Source: Chloroflexota bacterium (GTDB taxonomy: Bacteria; Chloroflexota; Anaerolineae; Aggregatilineales; UBA3940). From it: a stretch of DNA of 30,725 nt. The translations under genes were made by a program, and so were the position numbers. The stretch is from NCBI GenBank assembly GCA_024643825.1, contig JAHEME010000001.1, positions 1 through 30,725 on the forward strand, read 5' to 3'. The notes below the pieces were generated by a model, which saw only the letters and a program-made list of their open reading frames with translations, was not told the origin of the DNA and made no database searches. Below, piece after piece: positions 8,277-15,697 of the stretch (the stretch's first letter is position 1; each line of letters begins with the position of its first letter).

Positions 8277-9536
8277 ATGACGAAACAAACCATGCATACC
8301 AGAGGGGCGGGACGCGCATATGTGTTGGCGATCCTCGGCCTGGGATTTATTCTTGGAATATCAGGATGTGGGGCGGGCACAGATACAACTCCGACAGCGG
8401 AGGTAGCTCTTTCCCTTCAGGATGTGACCCCGGTTGTGAGCGCAACAGGGGTAGTTGTGCCTTCACAACAGACAACATTGAGCTTTCAGACGCCCGGTTT
8501 AGTTGCTCAATTACGCGTAGACGAAGGGGATGTAGTTAAAACAGGTGATGTGCTTGCATCTCTGGATACTACGCTTCTGGAAGCAGATGTTCGTGAAGCG
8601 GAGGCCGCACTTGGAGTAGCACAGGCGAATCTGGAAAAGGCGCAGAGTGGCTCTCGCCCAGAAGAAATCCAGCAGGCAGAAAATGATGTTTCTGCAGCAG
8701 TCGCATCGGTTTCTGAAGCGGCGGCTCAACGAGATAACGTGAAGCAGGGCGCATCCGAAGCAGAGGTTGCTCAGGCACAGGTTGATTTGCAGGGAGCATA
8801 TCTTCAGCAAAAGAGCGCGCAGGATCGCTATAACGTTGCGAATGGAACTGCCATCAACGCCGACCCTGATTATCAAGAACGACATCCAGCTTCCGAAGAG
8901 AACCTCGATACGAACATGATCGAGGCCACCGGAGAGTCGTTGGACATCGCTAATCGAAATCTGGCAGCGGCGCAGGCATATCTTGACCAACTGCTCGCGG
9001 GGCCGAAAGCCAGCGATCTTTCCCTGGCGGATGCTCAGGTGTGGGTGGCCGCCGCCGAGCGCGATGCTTCCCAGGCATACCTTGACCTCCTGCGGGAAGG
9101 CCCTCGCCCGGAGAATATTGCCGTCGCGCAGGCGCAGCTTGAACAGCAGCAGGCGGCTCTCGATGCTGCGAGGGCAGCAAGAGATAAGGCGATTCTGCTG
9201 GCCCCGTTTGATGGGGTGATCAGTACAGTTTCCATACGGGAGAATGAATGGGCGAACCCCGGTCAGGAGATTGTGCTCCTGGCAGGGGGCGATGCGTTGG
9301 AGGTTGAGACCACGGACCTGAATGAGATCGATGTGGCTCGCGTCAAGGTTGGGGATACCGTTACCGTTACCTTTGATGCGCTTCCTGATGTGACAATCAA
9401 TGGGACGGTTGCCAGTATCGCTCCCAGAGCAAGCGAGGGAGCCGGAGTAAACTACAAAGTTCGCGTTACGCTGAACAACGCACCAGAAGGACTTCGGTGG
9501 GGGATGACGGCGTTCGTCGATATTGCCGTTGAGTAG
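8277..9536 (+). CDS. HlyD/MacA-type periplasmic adaptor lipoprotein 2
   Basis: This 419-aa paralogue of the preceding gene has the same order: lipobox I-S-G-C (Cys31), half-lipoyl (V-D-E-G-D-V-V), coiled-coil hairpin, second half-lipoyl (L-A-P-F-D-G-V-I) and beta-barrel. The C-terminal barrel is nearly the same in both copies (T-T-D-L-N-E-I-D, then V-G-D-T, then F-D-A-L-P), while the hairpin and N-terminus differ more. That pattern points to a tandem duplication followed by divergence of the hairpin. It closes the operon, and a strong terminator follows 19 bases after the stop. The two adaptors may form a mixed hexameric ring; that is inference. Confidence 0.92.
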   Translation: MTKQTMHTRGAGRAYVLAILGLGFILGISGCGAGTDTTPTAEVALSLQDVTPVVSATGVVVPSQQTTLSFQTPGLVAQLRVDEGDVVKTGDVLASLDTTLLEADVREAEAALGVAQANLEKAQSGSRPEEIQQAENDVSAAVASVSEAAAQRDNVKQGASEAEVAQAQVDLQGAYLQQKSAQDRYNVANGTAINADPDYQERHPASEENLDTNMIEATGESLDIANRNLAAAQAYLDQLLAGPKASDLSLADAQVWVAAAERDASQAYLDLLREGPRPENIAVAQAQLEQQQAALDAARAARDKAILLAPFDGVISTVSIRENEWANPGQEIVLLAGGDALEVETTDLNEIDVARVKVGDTVTVTFDALPDVTINGTVASIAPRASEGAGVNYKVRVTLNNAPEGLRWGMTAFVDIAVE

Positions 9537-9555
9537 ATACTAGCTTAGAGAGTTC

Positions 9556-9589
9556 GGCGGCTCAGGAGCATCTGAGCCGCCTTTTTTTT
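9556..9589 (+). terminator. Strong Rho-independent terminator of the ABC exporter operon
   Basis: GGCGGCTCAG (9556-9565) pairs perfectly with CTGAGCCGCC (9572-9581) around a 6-nt loop and is followed by eight T residues (9582-9589). It is a textbook intrinsic terminator on the plus strand. Confidence 0.95.
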
Positions 9590-9616
9590 GACAGCATCCC
9601 ATGAGCAAAGTACAGT
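9588..9616 (+). promoter_or_regulatory. Sigma-70-type promoter for the dehydrogenase gene
   Basis: A perfect -35 TTGACA (9588-9593) and a 17-bp spacer lead to TACAGT (9611-9616) as a -10 matching four of six positions. The -35 uses the last two bases of the terminator T-run of the previous operon. The predicted transcript start near 9623 gives a leader of about 60 bases. Confidence 0.65.
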
Positions 9617-9685
9617 GAAGCTCTTGTTGAAAGTAGAAAAGCACAATCACTCTACTCTATATTTCAGGCACCAGTTGGAGAATCA

Positions 9686-10588
9686 ATGAGCGAACGCATT
9701 GGATTTGTTGGGTTGGGAATCATGGGGAAGTCTATGGCCTTGAACCTTGTGAATGCTGGGTTCAAGGTTCGCGTATGGAACCGCACAACAGAACGAATGG
9801 CGGACTTGATCAAAGCAGGAGCCGAATCCGCTACGACTCCTGCTGATCTTGCCGCCCAATGCGATGTTATTCTTGTTTGCGTCAGTGATACTCCCGATGT
9901 GAACGCAGTCATTCTGGGGGAGAACGGCCTGATCCACGGTGCTCATCAAGGTGCGTTGATCATTGATATGAGCACGATCAGCCCACAGGCAACGCAGGAG
10001 ATCGCCGCGCAGTTGAAGGAAAAGGGTATGCATATGCTGGATGCCCCCATCAGTGGCGGGAGCGAAGGCGCTGCTCGCGGTACGCTCAGTATCATGGTTG
10101 GCGGAGATGCAGATCAGGTAGAACGTGCCATGCCTTACTTCCAGGCCATCGGCAAATCGATAACCCACGTAGGTGGGACTGGCTCTGGTCAGTTAGTCAA
10201 ACTGGTGAATCAGGTGCTTGTCGTTGGGAATGCACTGGCGATGAGCGAGGCGCTGATGTTTGCCCAGGCTGGCGGGCTTGATCTTCACAAGACATTAGAT
10301 GCAGTGGCTGGAGGCGCGGCGGGAAGCTGGATGTTGAGCAATCGCGGCCCACAAATTCTGGATCGCGACTGGCGTCCGGGGTTCACGATTGATTTACAGC
10401 AGAAAGATCTTCGCCTTGTCCTGGAAGCGGCTGACCAACTCGGCGTACCTTTGATGGGAACTAGCTTGGTCTTCAACCTTTATCGGACACTCCAGGCGCA
10501 GGGGATCGGCAGTGAGGGCAATCATGCCCTGATCAAAGCACTCGAAAACATGGCGGGAATTCTGGTAGGTAGTGACTCTGAAGGTTGA
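9686..10588 (+). CDS. NAD(P)-dependent beta-hydroxyacid dehydrogenase (3-hydroxyisobutyrate dehydrogenase family)
   Basis: This 300-aa cytoplasmic enzyme of normal family length oxidises a beta-hydroxy acid (or reduces a semialdehyde) with NAD or NADP. The Rossmann motif is G-L-G-I-M-G (9-14), the substrate loop D-A-P-I-S-G-G (119-125), and the catalytic lysine sits in G-S-G-Q-L-V-K (Lys172), followed by the conserved N-Q. Arg33 in W-N-R-T, at the end of the second strand, favours NADP over NAD. Candidate substrates include 3-hydroxyisobutyrate, tartronate semialdehyde and succinic semialdehyde, and the sequence alone does not decide. A ribosome site (TTGGAGAA) precedes the ATG. The gene has its own promoter and no pathway neighbours. 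Confidence 0.92.
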   Translation: MSERIGFVGLGIMGKSMALNLVNAGFKVRVWNRTTERMADLIKAGAESATTPADLAAQCDVILVCVSDTPDVNAVILGENGLIHGAHQGALIIDMSTISPQATQEIAAQLKEKGMHMLDAPISGGSEGAARGTLSIMVGGDADQVERAMPYFQAIGKSITHVGGTGSGQLVKLVNQVLVVGNALAMSEALMFAQAGGLDLHKTLDAVAGGAAGSWMLSNRGPQILDRDWRPGFTIDLQQKDLRLVLEAADQLGVPLMGTSLVFNLYRTLQAQGIGSEGNHALIKALENMAGILVGSDSEG

Positions 10589-10689
10589 GAATGATGCTGC
10601 CCGGTTTGCCAAAAAAGACAAAACCGCTTAGAAATGAGGTCGTTATAAGGGGTGGCCTTTTACCTCTAGGGATTTAGTGGAGATATATT

Positions 10690-11280
10690 GTGAGCACACT
10701 TACTGATCAGTTGAATGACCATTTCGACAAAATGGATGCAGATGGGGGTATGAGTACGCTGCATCTTCTTAGCTTGCCAAAAGCGATCAATCGAGTCTTA
10801 CGCCTGTTTCTCAAACATAAAGAGATCAGCCGCGAGGATATTCTCGCATCGGTAGATGCCATGCCGGAGGGAGAGCGTCTGAGTTCTCAGGAAGTAGATG
10901 AAATGCTTGATGTTCTCATCAAGCGCGATTGGCTTGTGAAAACAGAAGTAGATAAGACGGTTAAGTACGGCATCAACCTTCGACCTGCTGTTGCAAGTGC
11001 AACCACCAAAGCGACAGGTCCGAAGCCAGAAGGCTCCGACAAAGCAAAAGAAGCCTGGAACAAAGCAGGGCTGGAGACGATGGGTGCTCCCAGGGACACC
11101 GCCAGTCAAATGCACGCTACCATGTTGACAGCGGCAAAGAAGGAAAACACCGAAGAGACTCCATCCACAGAATCTGAGGCTAAAGAAAAACCGCCGCAAG
11201 CGGCGGAGAATCCCAAAGAAGAAACAAAGAAGGATACCGGCAGTCTTTCTGCCGATGATCTCTGGAAGGCATTGGATTGA
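10690..11280 (+). CDS. Hypothetical protein: winged-helix-like domain plus disordered Lys/Glu tail
   Basis: This is a 196-aa protein from a GTG start with GGAGA upstream. Residues about 20-95 look like a small helical winged-helix domain (leucine-spaced helices, then a basic beta-hairpin around D-K-T-V-K-Y-G-I-N-L). Residues 100-185 are a low-complexity Lys/Glu/Ala/Thr tail, probably disordered. The last 10 residues (S-A-D-D-L-W-K-A-L-D) form a short amphipathic motif that could be a docking peptide. I do not recognise the family. It is convergent with the cyclase gene, 23 bases apart, with no clear terminator between. A DNA- or partner-binding role is a guess. Confidence 0.8.
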   Translation: MSTLTDQLNDHFDKMDADGGMSTLHLLSLPKAINRVLRLFLKHKEISREDILASVDAMPEGERLSSQEVDEMLDVLIKRDWLVKTEVDKTVKYGINLRPAVASATTKATGPKPEGSDKAKEAWNKAGLETMGAPRDTASQMHATMLTAAKKENTEETPSTESEAKEKPPQAAENPKEETKKDTGSLSADDLWKALD

Positions 11281-11303
11281 GTGTCAGCCTGGCCAGAAGA
11301 GTT

Positions 11304-12866
11304 TTAGGCTGCGCCCTCTTTTTGTTGTGGCCCGTTGAGTTGAAATAAAGGAGTTGGGGCGGCTTTCCCTTTGAGGGATACAGCCCCAAGCGCATCGCAC
11401 GCAAACTTTTGCGCAATGTCCTGATAAATCGCCTGCGTTATCAAGATTTGCATTCTCTCAGCTCGTGCCATCAGGCGTGCAGCCGTATTTACAGTATCCC
11501 CCAGCACATTAAATTCCCGCCGTCCTCGTGGTTCACCAATCTCACCAGAGAATCCGGCTCCTCGTGCAATACCAATCTGACAGGAAATATTGACCCTCTT
11601 CTTGCCGATCATAGGGCCGATAGCATCGCGAATGATTTCGCGGATAGCAAGAGCCGCATCCGCTGCCCGCCCCGGATCATCTGTGTGAGAATTCGGTGTT
11701 CCAAAGAAAATCATCATATCTGATCCAGCCAGATGGTAGGTGACTTTCTTGAGAACCCCGCCTCTTGCTTCCACCGCTGCGTTGACGAGAGTCAATATCC
11801 GGGAGAAGCTCCCAACGACTTCATCAACATCAGCGACTGTCTTCGTCTTATCTACTGATTCTGCCAGCCCAATCAAGTTCACGAAAACGACAGTTGGGCG
11901 TGGGAAGTCAGGAGGGATTTCCCGCTGTGCGGCATTTTCGACGAGCAAGCGCAGGATTGCGCTGGGAACGAAACTTGCCAGAATTTCTACAACGTTGAGC
12001 GATTCTTCAATGCTGTTGACAAGCCCTTCAACGCTGCGGTCAAGGAGCAGCACCGTTGGGAGACGACGACCTCGAAGCACGAGTTCGTATTCTCCCAGTT
12101 CTTCAAGAGAAAGATCGTCCACAACCAGCATATGATCGGCTTCATTTGCCTCGAAGCGGAAATCCTCTTTAACACGCTCAAAAGTTGTTTTTGTGAGGTT
12201 AACCCTACCCGTCTTGCTGACACTTTCTGCCAGCTTGGTGTCATGAACAGCCTGCCCCAACAGCACATGCTCCATCCGTCGGGGCGCACCAACATCGGCA
12301 GTAAGGAATCTCCCTGAATGGATGCCAACTCGCATCCCAAGAGAGAACATCCCCTGATCGGTTTCAATCTCTGCAAATTCAGCCATTGCTCGCTGCATTC
12401 GCAGACCTGCACGAACAGCTTGCTTGGCATCACTCCCCTGTTTATTGGTGGGGAACACCGCAAGCAGCGCATCGCCAGTGAATTCCAGCAGCAGTCCGCC
12501 TGACTTGCTAATGGTTTCGAGCATCTCAGCAAAGTACTTATTGAGCACGCTAAGAAGCGTTTCCGCCCCTGCGCTGCCTCTGGCTGCGTTAGCCTCCATT
12601 AGTGGGGTGAAGCCTGCCAGGTCGGTGAACATGAGCGTTCCTTCTTGCCACTCATGGCGAACCTGCCCTGGCTCAGGAAGATGTTCGGATACTTGGCGAG
12701 GTACGTAGTCGTACAGAATGAACCGCAGCGTGCGTAGATGCTCGAAAACAGAGACAAGATTCTCTGGTGTCGGGTCAAGCCACGCGGCGGCGTACAGATC
12801 TGCTGGTAGCAGACCTCTGAGTCTTGGTTCCAGTGCGGCAAGTGGAGATTCATTGATTGTAGGCAT
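11304..12866 (-). CDS. Tandem class III nucleotide cyclase (two CHD domains, complementary active-site residues)
   Basis: This 520-aa soluble protein has two class III cyclase domains, about 73-235 and 322-500. The first keeps both metal aspartates, Asp82 in F-T-D-L-A-G-F-T and Asp132 in T-G-D-A-L, but where active enzymes have V-N-x-A-x-R it reads V-H-D-T-K-L. The second has Asn330 instead of the first aspartate (F-V-N-L-I-G) but keeps V-N-T-A-A-R (Asn460, Arg464). One composite site per chain is therefore expected, as in the C1/C2 halves of animal adenylyl cyclases. Base-selecting positions are not the classic Lys/Asp pair, so cAMP versus cGMP is open. It makes a second messenger for which the CNB domain at 3402-4577 is the only visible receptor in the window. 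Confidence 0.93.
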   Translation of the reverse strand: MPTINESPLAALEPRLRGLLPADLYAAAWLDPTPENLVSVFEHLRTLRFILYDYVPRQVSEHLPEPGQVRHEWQEGTLMFTDLAGFTPLMEANAARGSAGAETLLSVLNKYFAEMLETISKSGGLLLEFTGDALLAVFPTNKQGSDAKQAVRAGLRMQRAMAEFAEIETDQGMFSLGMRVGIHSGRFLTADVGAPRRMEHVLLGQAVHDTKLAESVSKTGRVNLTKTTFERVKEDFRFEANEADHMLVVDDLSLEELGEYELVLRGRRLPTVLLLDRSVEGLVNSIEESLNVVEILASFVPSAILRLLVENAAQREIPPDFPRPTVVFVNLIGLAESVDKTKTVADVDEVVGSFSRILTLVNAAVEARGGVLKKVTYHLAGSDMMIFFGTPNSHTDDPGRAADAALAIREIIRDAIGPMIGKKRVNISCQIGIARGAGFSGEIGEPRGRREFNVLGDTVNTAARLMARAERMQILITQAIYQDIAQKFACDALGAVSLKGKAAPTPLFQLNGPQQKEGAA

Positions 12867-12873
12867 GGGACAT

Positions 12874-12901
12874 ATTATACAACGAGGTTATTTGCTACAA
12901 A
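12874..12901 (-). promoter_or_regulatory. Promoter of the tandem cyclase, possibly leaderless
   Basis: On the minus strand a perfect -10 TATAAT (12879-12874) has TTTGTA (12901-12896) 16 bases upstream as a weak -35. Only 7 bases separate the -10 from the ATG, so transcription would start at or next to the start codon. No ribosome site precedes the ATG, which fits a leaderless mRNA. Confidence 0.55.
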
Positions 12902-13073
12902 AATGAGGATAGCCTACAATTCCCGCTTCAAATGGAACATTTCCAAAAGCGTGCTGCTTGTTCGGTCTGCCATCCGCTAGAACCTTATTCAGCCGCATAG
13001 CCAGCTTTGCTGGTTAGTGATTCGATAACGCCAGCCTTGCTACCACCCGTACCGTGCTTATGTGGAGTCAGCA

Positions 13074-14414
13074 ATGACAGCTTTGATTAATCGTGTATTT
13101 CGCCTCCGCCCAGGTGAGATGGGACTTGTTCTTACCCTGGGCTTTTTGCTGCTTGCCAATTCGATGGCGCGTCAGATTTCCGGCATTGTAGCGATCAGCA
13201 ACTTTCTGGATACCGGTGGCGTCAATGCGTTTCTACTGGTTCTTGGAGTGGATTATACGTTGATCCTACTGATGGGCGGGTTGCAATCTCTCATTGTAGA
13301 CCGCGTAGATCGCGTCCGTTTGATGAGTGGCATGAGCTTTGTCTTTGCTCTTGTCTTTGTTGTCCTGCGCCTGCTGTTTACGTTCCGTGTACCGGTATCT
13401 CTCAACTACGCGATTCTATATGTGGTTGCCGAGCAGCAATTCATATTCTTCCCGCTTTTCTTCTGGGTACTCGCAAACGATATCTTTGATTACACACAGG
13501 CCAAGCGGCTGTTTCCGGTGATCGCTGCCTGGAGCTTTGTAGGTAAGCTGCTGGGGATCGGCATCTCATACATTTCTCCCTCCTTGTTTGCGAACCTCGC
13601 CATCCCCCCAGAAGACGTCTTGATGATCAATGTATTGATTTACTTGCTCGCATATGTCGCAATTATTTTCGGGTTGCGCAAGGTCAAGTTGCGGGAGACG
13701 GTGCAGAAGACAGAAACCGTGCGCGAAACTCTTTCCGAGGGTTGGGGATTTGTGAAGGAGGTTCCTGCCTTCCGCTTTCTTACCATTGCGATTCTGGCCC
13801 TGGCTATTTGCGATACAATCATTGAGTTCCGTTTTCTCGTAGTTACAGATACTGCTTTCCAGGGTGCGGAGGCCTATCAGCGCTTCTATAGTCTTTATCG
13901 TCTTATAGCAACTCTGATAGCATTTGCCGTGCAGAGCTTTTTGACCAGTCGCTTGATAGACAAGATCAATCTGAAGAATTCGTTTGTTATTCTGCCCCTG
14001 GTGATCCTTGCAGGTGCAGGGACTATGATTGCCTTTCCGGGTCTGATTACTGCTGTTGTCGCTATGATTGTCTTGAAGCTGACCCGTGAAACGGTAGATG
14101 AATCTTCTAAGAAATCATTTCAGGCGCTGGTTCCTGAAGAACGGCGCGGTCGCGTTAGTGTTTTTATGGATAGCTACCTACCAGCCATCGGTACAATCTT
14201 TGGTTGTTTAGTCGCTGGTGCTATTGTCGTAACAGGGATACGTTTGCATAGCACCAATTACTTCTATGGCTATCTGGGATTCGTCGTTCTCTCGGCTATT
14301 GTTGCCGTATGGGCGGTACTCATGCTGCGCAAGAATTACGATAGCAGTCTGCTTAACTGGAGGCTAAAGAGACGCCAGCGCGCTTCTAGCGTGTTGGATG
14401 GCATAGAGTTCTAG
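13074..14414 (+). CDS. NTP/NDP exchange transporter-like (NTT/AAA-family) membrane carrier
   Basis: This 446-aa polytopic membrane protein has about 11-12 predicted TM helices. The central stretch F-F-W-V-L-A-N-D-I-F-D-Y-T-Q-A-K-R-L-F and the following Gly-rich helix match the Npt1/Npt2 ATP:ADP translocase family better than general MFS carriers. Family members in intracellular bacteria and plastids exchange nucleotides, but the role in free-living bacteria is unclear. The ATG at 13074 is chosen over GTG at 13062 because GGAG (13064-13067) lies 6 bases before it. It is divergent from the cyclase across about 200 bases, suggesting shared regulation. The basic C-terminal tail is cytosolic. Nucleotide transport is inferred from the family only. 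Confidence 0.8.
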   Translation: MTALINRVFRLRPGEMGLVLTLGFLLLANSMARQISGIVAISNFLDTGGVNAFLLVLGVDYTLILLMGGLQSLIVDRVDRVRLMSGMSFVFALVFVVLRLLFTFRVPVSLNYAILYVVAEQQFIFFPLFFWVLANDIFDYTQAKRLFPVIAAWSFVGKLLGIGISYISPSLFANLAIPPEDVLMINVLIYLLAYVAIIFGLRKVKLRETVQKTETVRETLSEGWGFVKEVPAFRFLTIAILALAICDTIIEFRFLVVTDTAFQGAEAYQRFYSLYRLIATLIAFAVQSFLTSRLIDKINLKNSFVILPLVILAGAGTMIAFPGLITAVVAMIVLKLTRETVDESSKKSFQALVPEERRGRVSVFMDSYLPAIGTIFGCLVAGAIVVTGIRLHSTNYFYGYLGFVVLSAIVAVWAVLMLRKNYDSSLLNWRLKRRQRASSVLDGIEF

Positions 14415-14533
14415 TAAATGAACAAATACATAGATTCTCTACTTGCCTAAGTAAGCTATTGAAGCTATTTTTTGCAGCACAGGTCTATAAATGAGTGTGT
14501 TAGAATGACCGCTGATCGTCTTTAGGGGGACAT

Positions 14534-15670
14534 ATGTCAGAGCAAGCACAGACGGAAACCAAGAAGACGTTTATTAGCCTGCGTGTGAAGCTCCTGGTGG
14601 GCTTTACACTGATCTTTGCGATTGTTTTTGCCGTCGCATTCTTCTGGTTTTACACCTTCGCAACTGCCCAGGCGATGGCACGAATTCAACAGGATATCAC
14701 GGATACTTTGCTCGCCGCCGCCGAGGGTACAGACGTCGAGCAATTGATGACGTTGTATGCGGATGGTCAGCCCAACACGGAAGGCTTCTCTGACGATCCT
14801 CGTTATGAAGCTCAGTTGAATTGGCTTCAGGAAGTCCACAATATTGAGCCTCGTGCCTGGCCTTACAACTATGTGAAGGGGGATGAGGAAACCCCTGTCA
14901 TATACATTGCCGATCTCTGGGTGCGTTACGATCCATCCAAAGCTGTGCAGTTTCTGGAACCGAAGACCTCCAAAGGCCAATCCTATCAGGGATTTTCCGG
15001 TCTCAAGTATCGCGAGGGCTATGCCTGGACGGAGACGGTAGAGAAATGGTGCACCGGATGGTTTGGGAATCTCTTTACAGGGTGGTGTGATGACACCGAT
15101 ACATTCCCCCTCGCCCAGGTGACTCAAGAAGGATTTAACACCTATACAGATGAGTGGGGACGCTGGGTCTCTGCGTATGCACCAGTGTACGACTCGTCCG
15201 GTAACGCCGTCGCTGCGGTCGGGGTAGACTTTGAGGCTGACTATATCGATCAGGTCCAGAGCGGTATTCGCGAGAAAGTCGTTCTAGCGTTTCTTGTGAC
15301 CTATGGTTCGCTCTTTGTTCTCATCTACCTGTTCTCCGGTGCTCTTACCCAGCCGATTCGCAGTTTGACCAGCACGGCGGAACTAATCGGTGAAGGGGAC
15401 TACGAGCAGGACTTTGAGCAGTTGACCAAAGATCGATTCCCGGATGAGATCGACACGCTGGCCCAGGTATTCCAGATCATGGTGGGCAAGGTCTATCAGC
15501 GCGAGCAGAGCTTGAAGCGCAAAGTAGAAGAACTTCAGATCATCGTGGATGAGCGAAAGAAGAAGGAACAGGTTGAGGAAATTGCCGATAGCGATTTCTT
15601 CCGTGACCTACAGCAGAGAGCTAAAGACATTCGGGAACGGAATAATCCCACAACTACAAACAAAGAATAG
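14534..15670 (+). CDS. Membrane sensor with extracytoplasmic cache-like domain and HAMP, no output domain
   Basis: This 378-aa protein has TM1 (about 19-42), an extracytoplasmic region (43-248), TM2 (249-270), HAMP (271-325) and a charged coiled-coil tail (325-370). The extracytoplasmic part ends in A-P-V-Y-D-S-S-G-N-A-V-A-A-V-G-V-D, the usual end of a PAS/cache sensor fold. Two cysteines (173, 185) may form a disulphide. No kinase, cyclase, receiver or methyl-accepting domain follows HAMP. The tail must therefore signal by contact, perhaps with the MinD-like ATPase or the cyclase encoded nearby. GGGGGA precedes the ATG. The architecture is clear; the ligand and partner are unknown. Confidence 0.85.
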   Translation: MSEQAQTETKKTFISLRVKLLVGFTLIFAIVFAVAFFWFYTFATAQAMARIQQDITDTLLAAAEGTDVEQLMTLYADGQPNTEGFSDDPRYEAQLNWLQEVHNIEPRAWPYNYVKGDEETPVIYIADLWVRYDPSKAVQFLEPKTSKGQSYQGFSGLKYREGYAWTETVEKWCTGWFGNLFTGWCDDTDTFPLAQVTQEGFNTYTDEWGRWVSAYAPVYDSSGNAVAAVGVDFEADYIDQVQSGIREKVVLAFLVTYGSLFVLIYLFSGALTQPIRSLTSTAELIGEGDYEQDFEQLTKDRFPDEIDTLAQVFQIMVGKVYQREQSLKRKVEELQIIVDERKKKEQVEEIADSDFFRDLQQRAKDIRERNNPTTTNKE

Positions 15671-15697
15671 TGATGGTGGCTTCTATATTTGTTGGTT

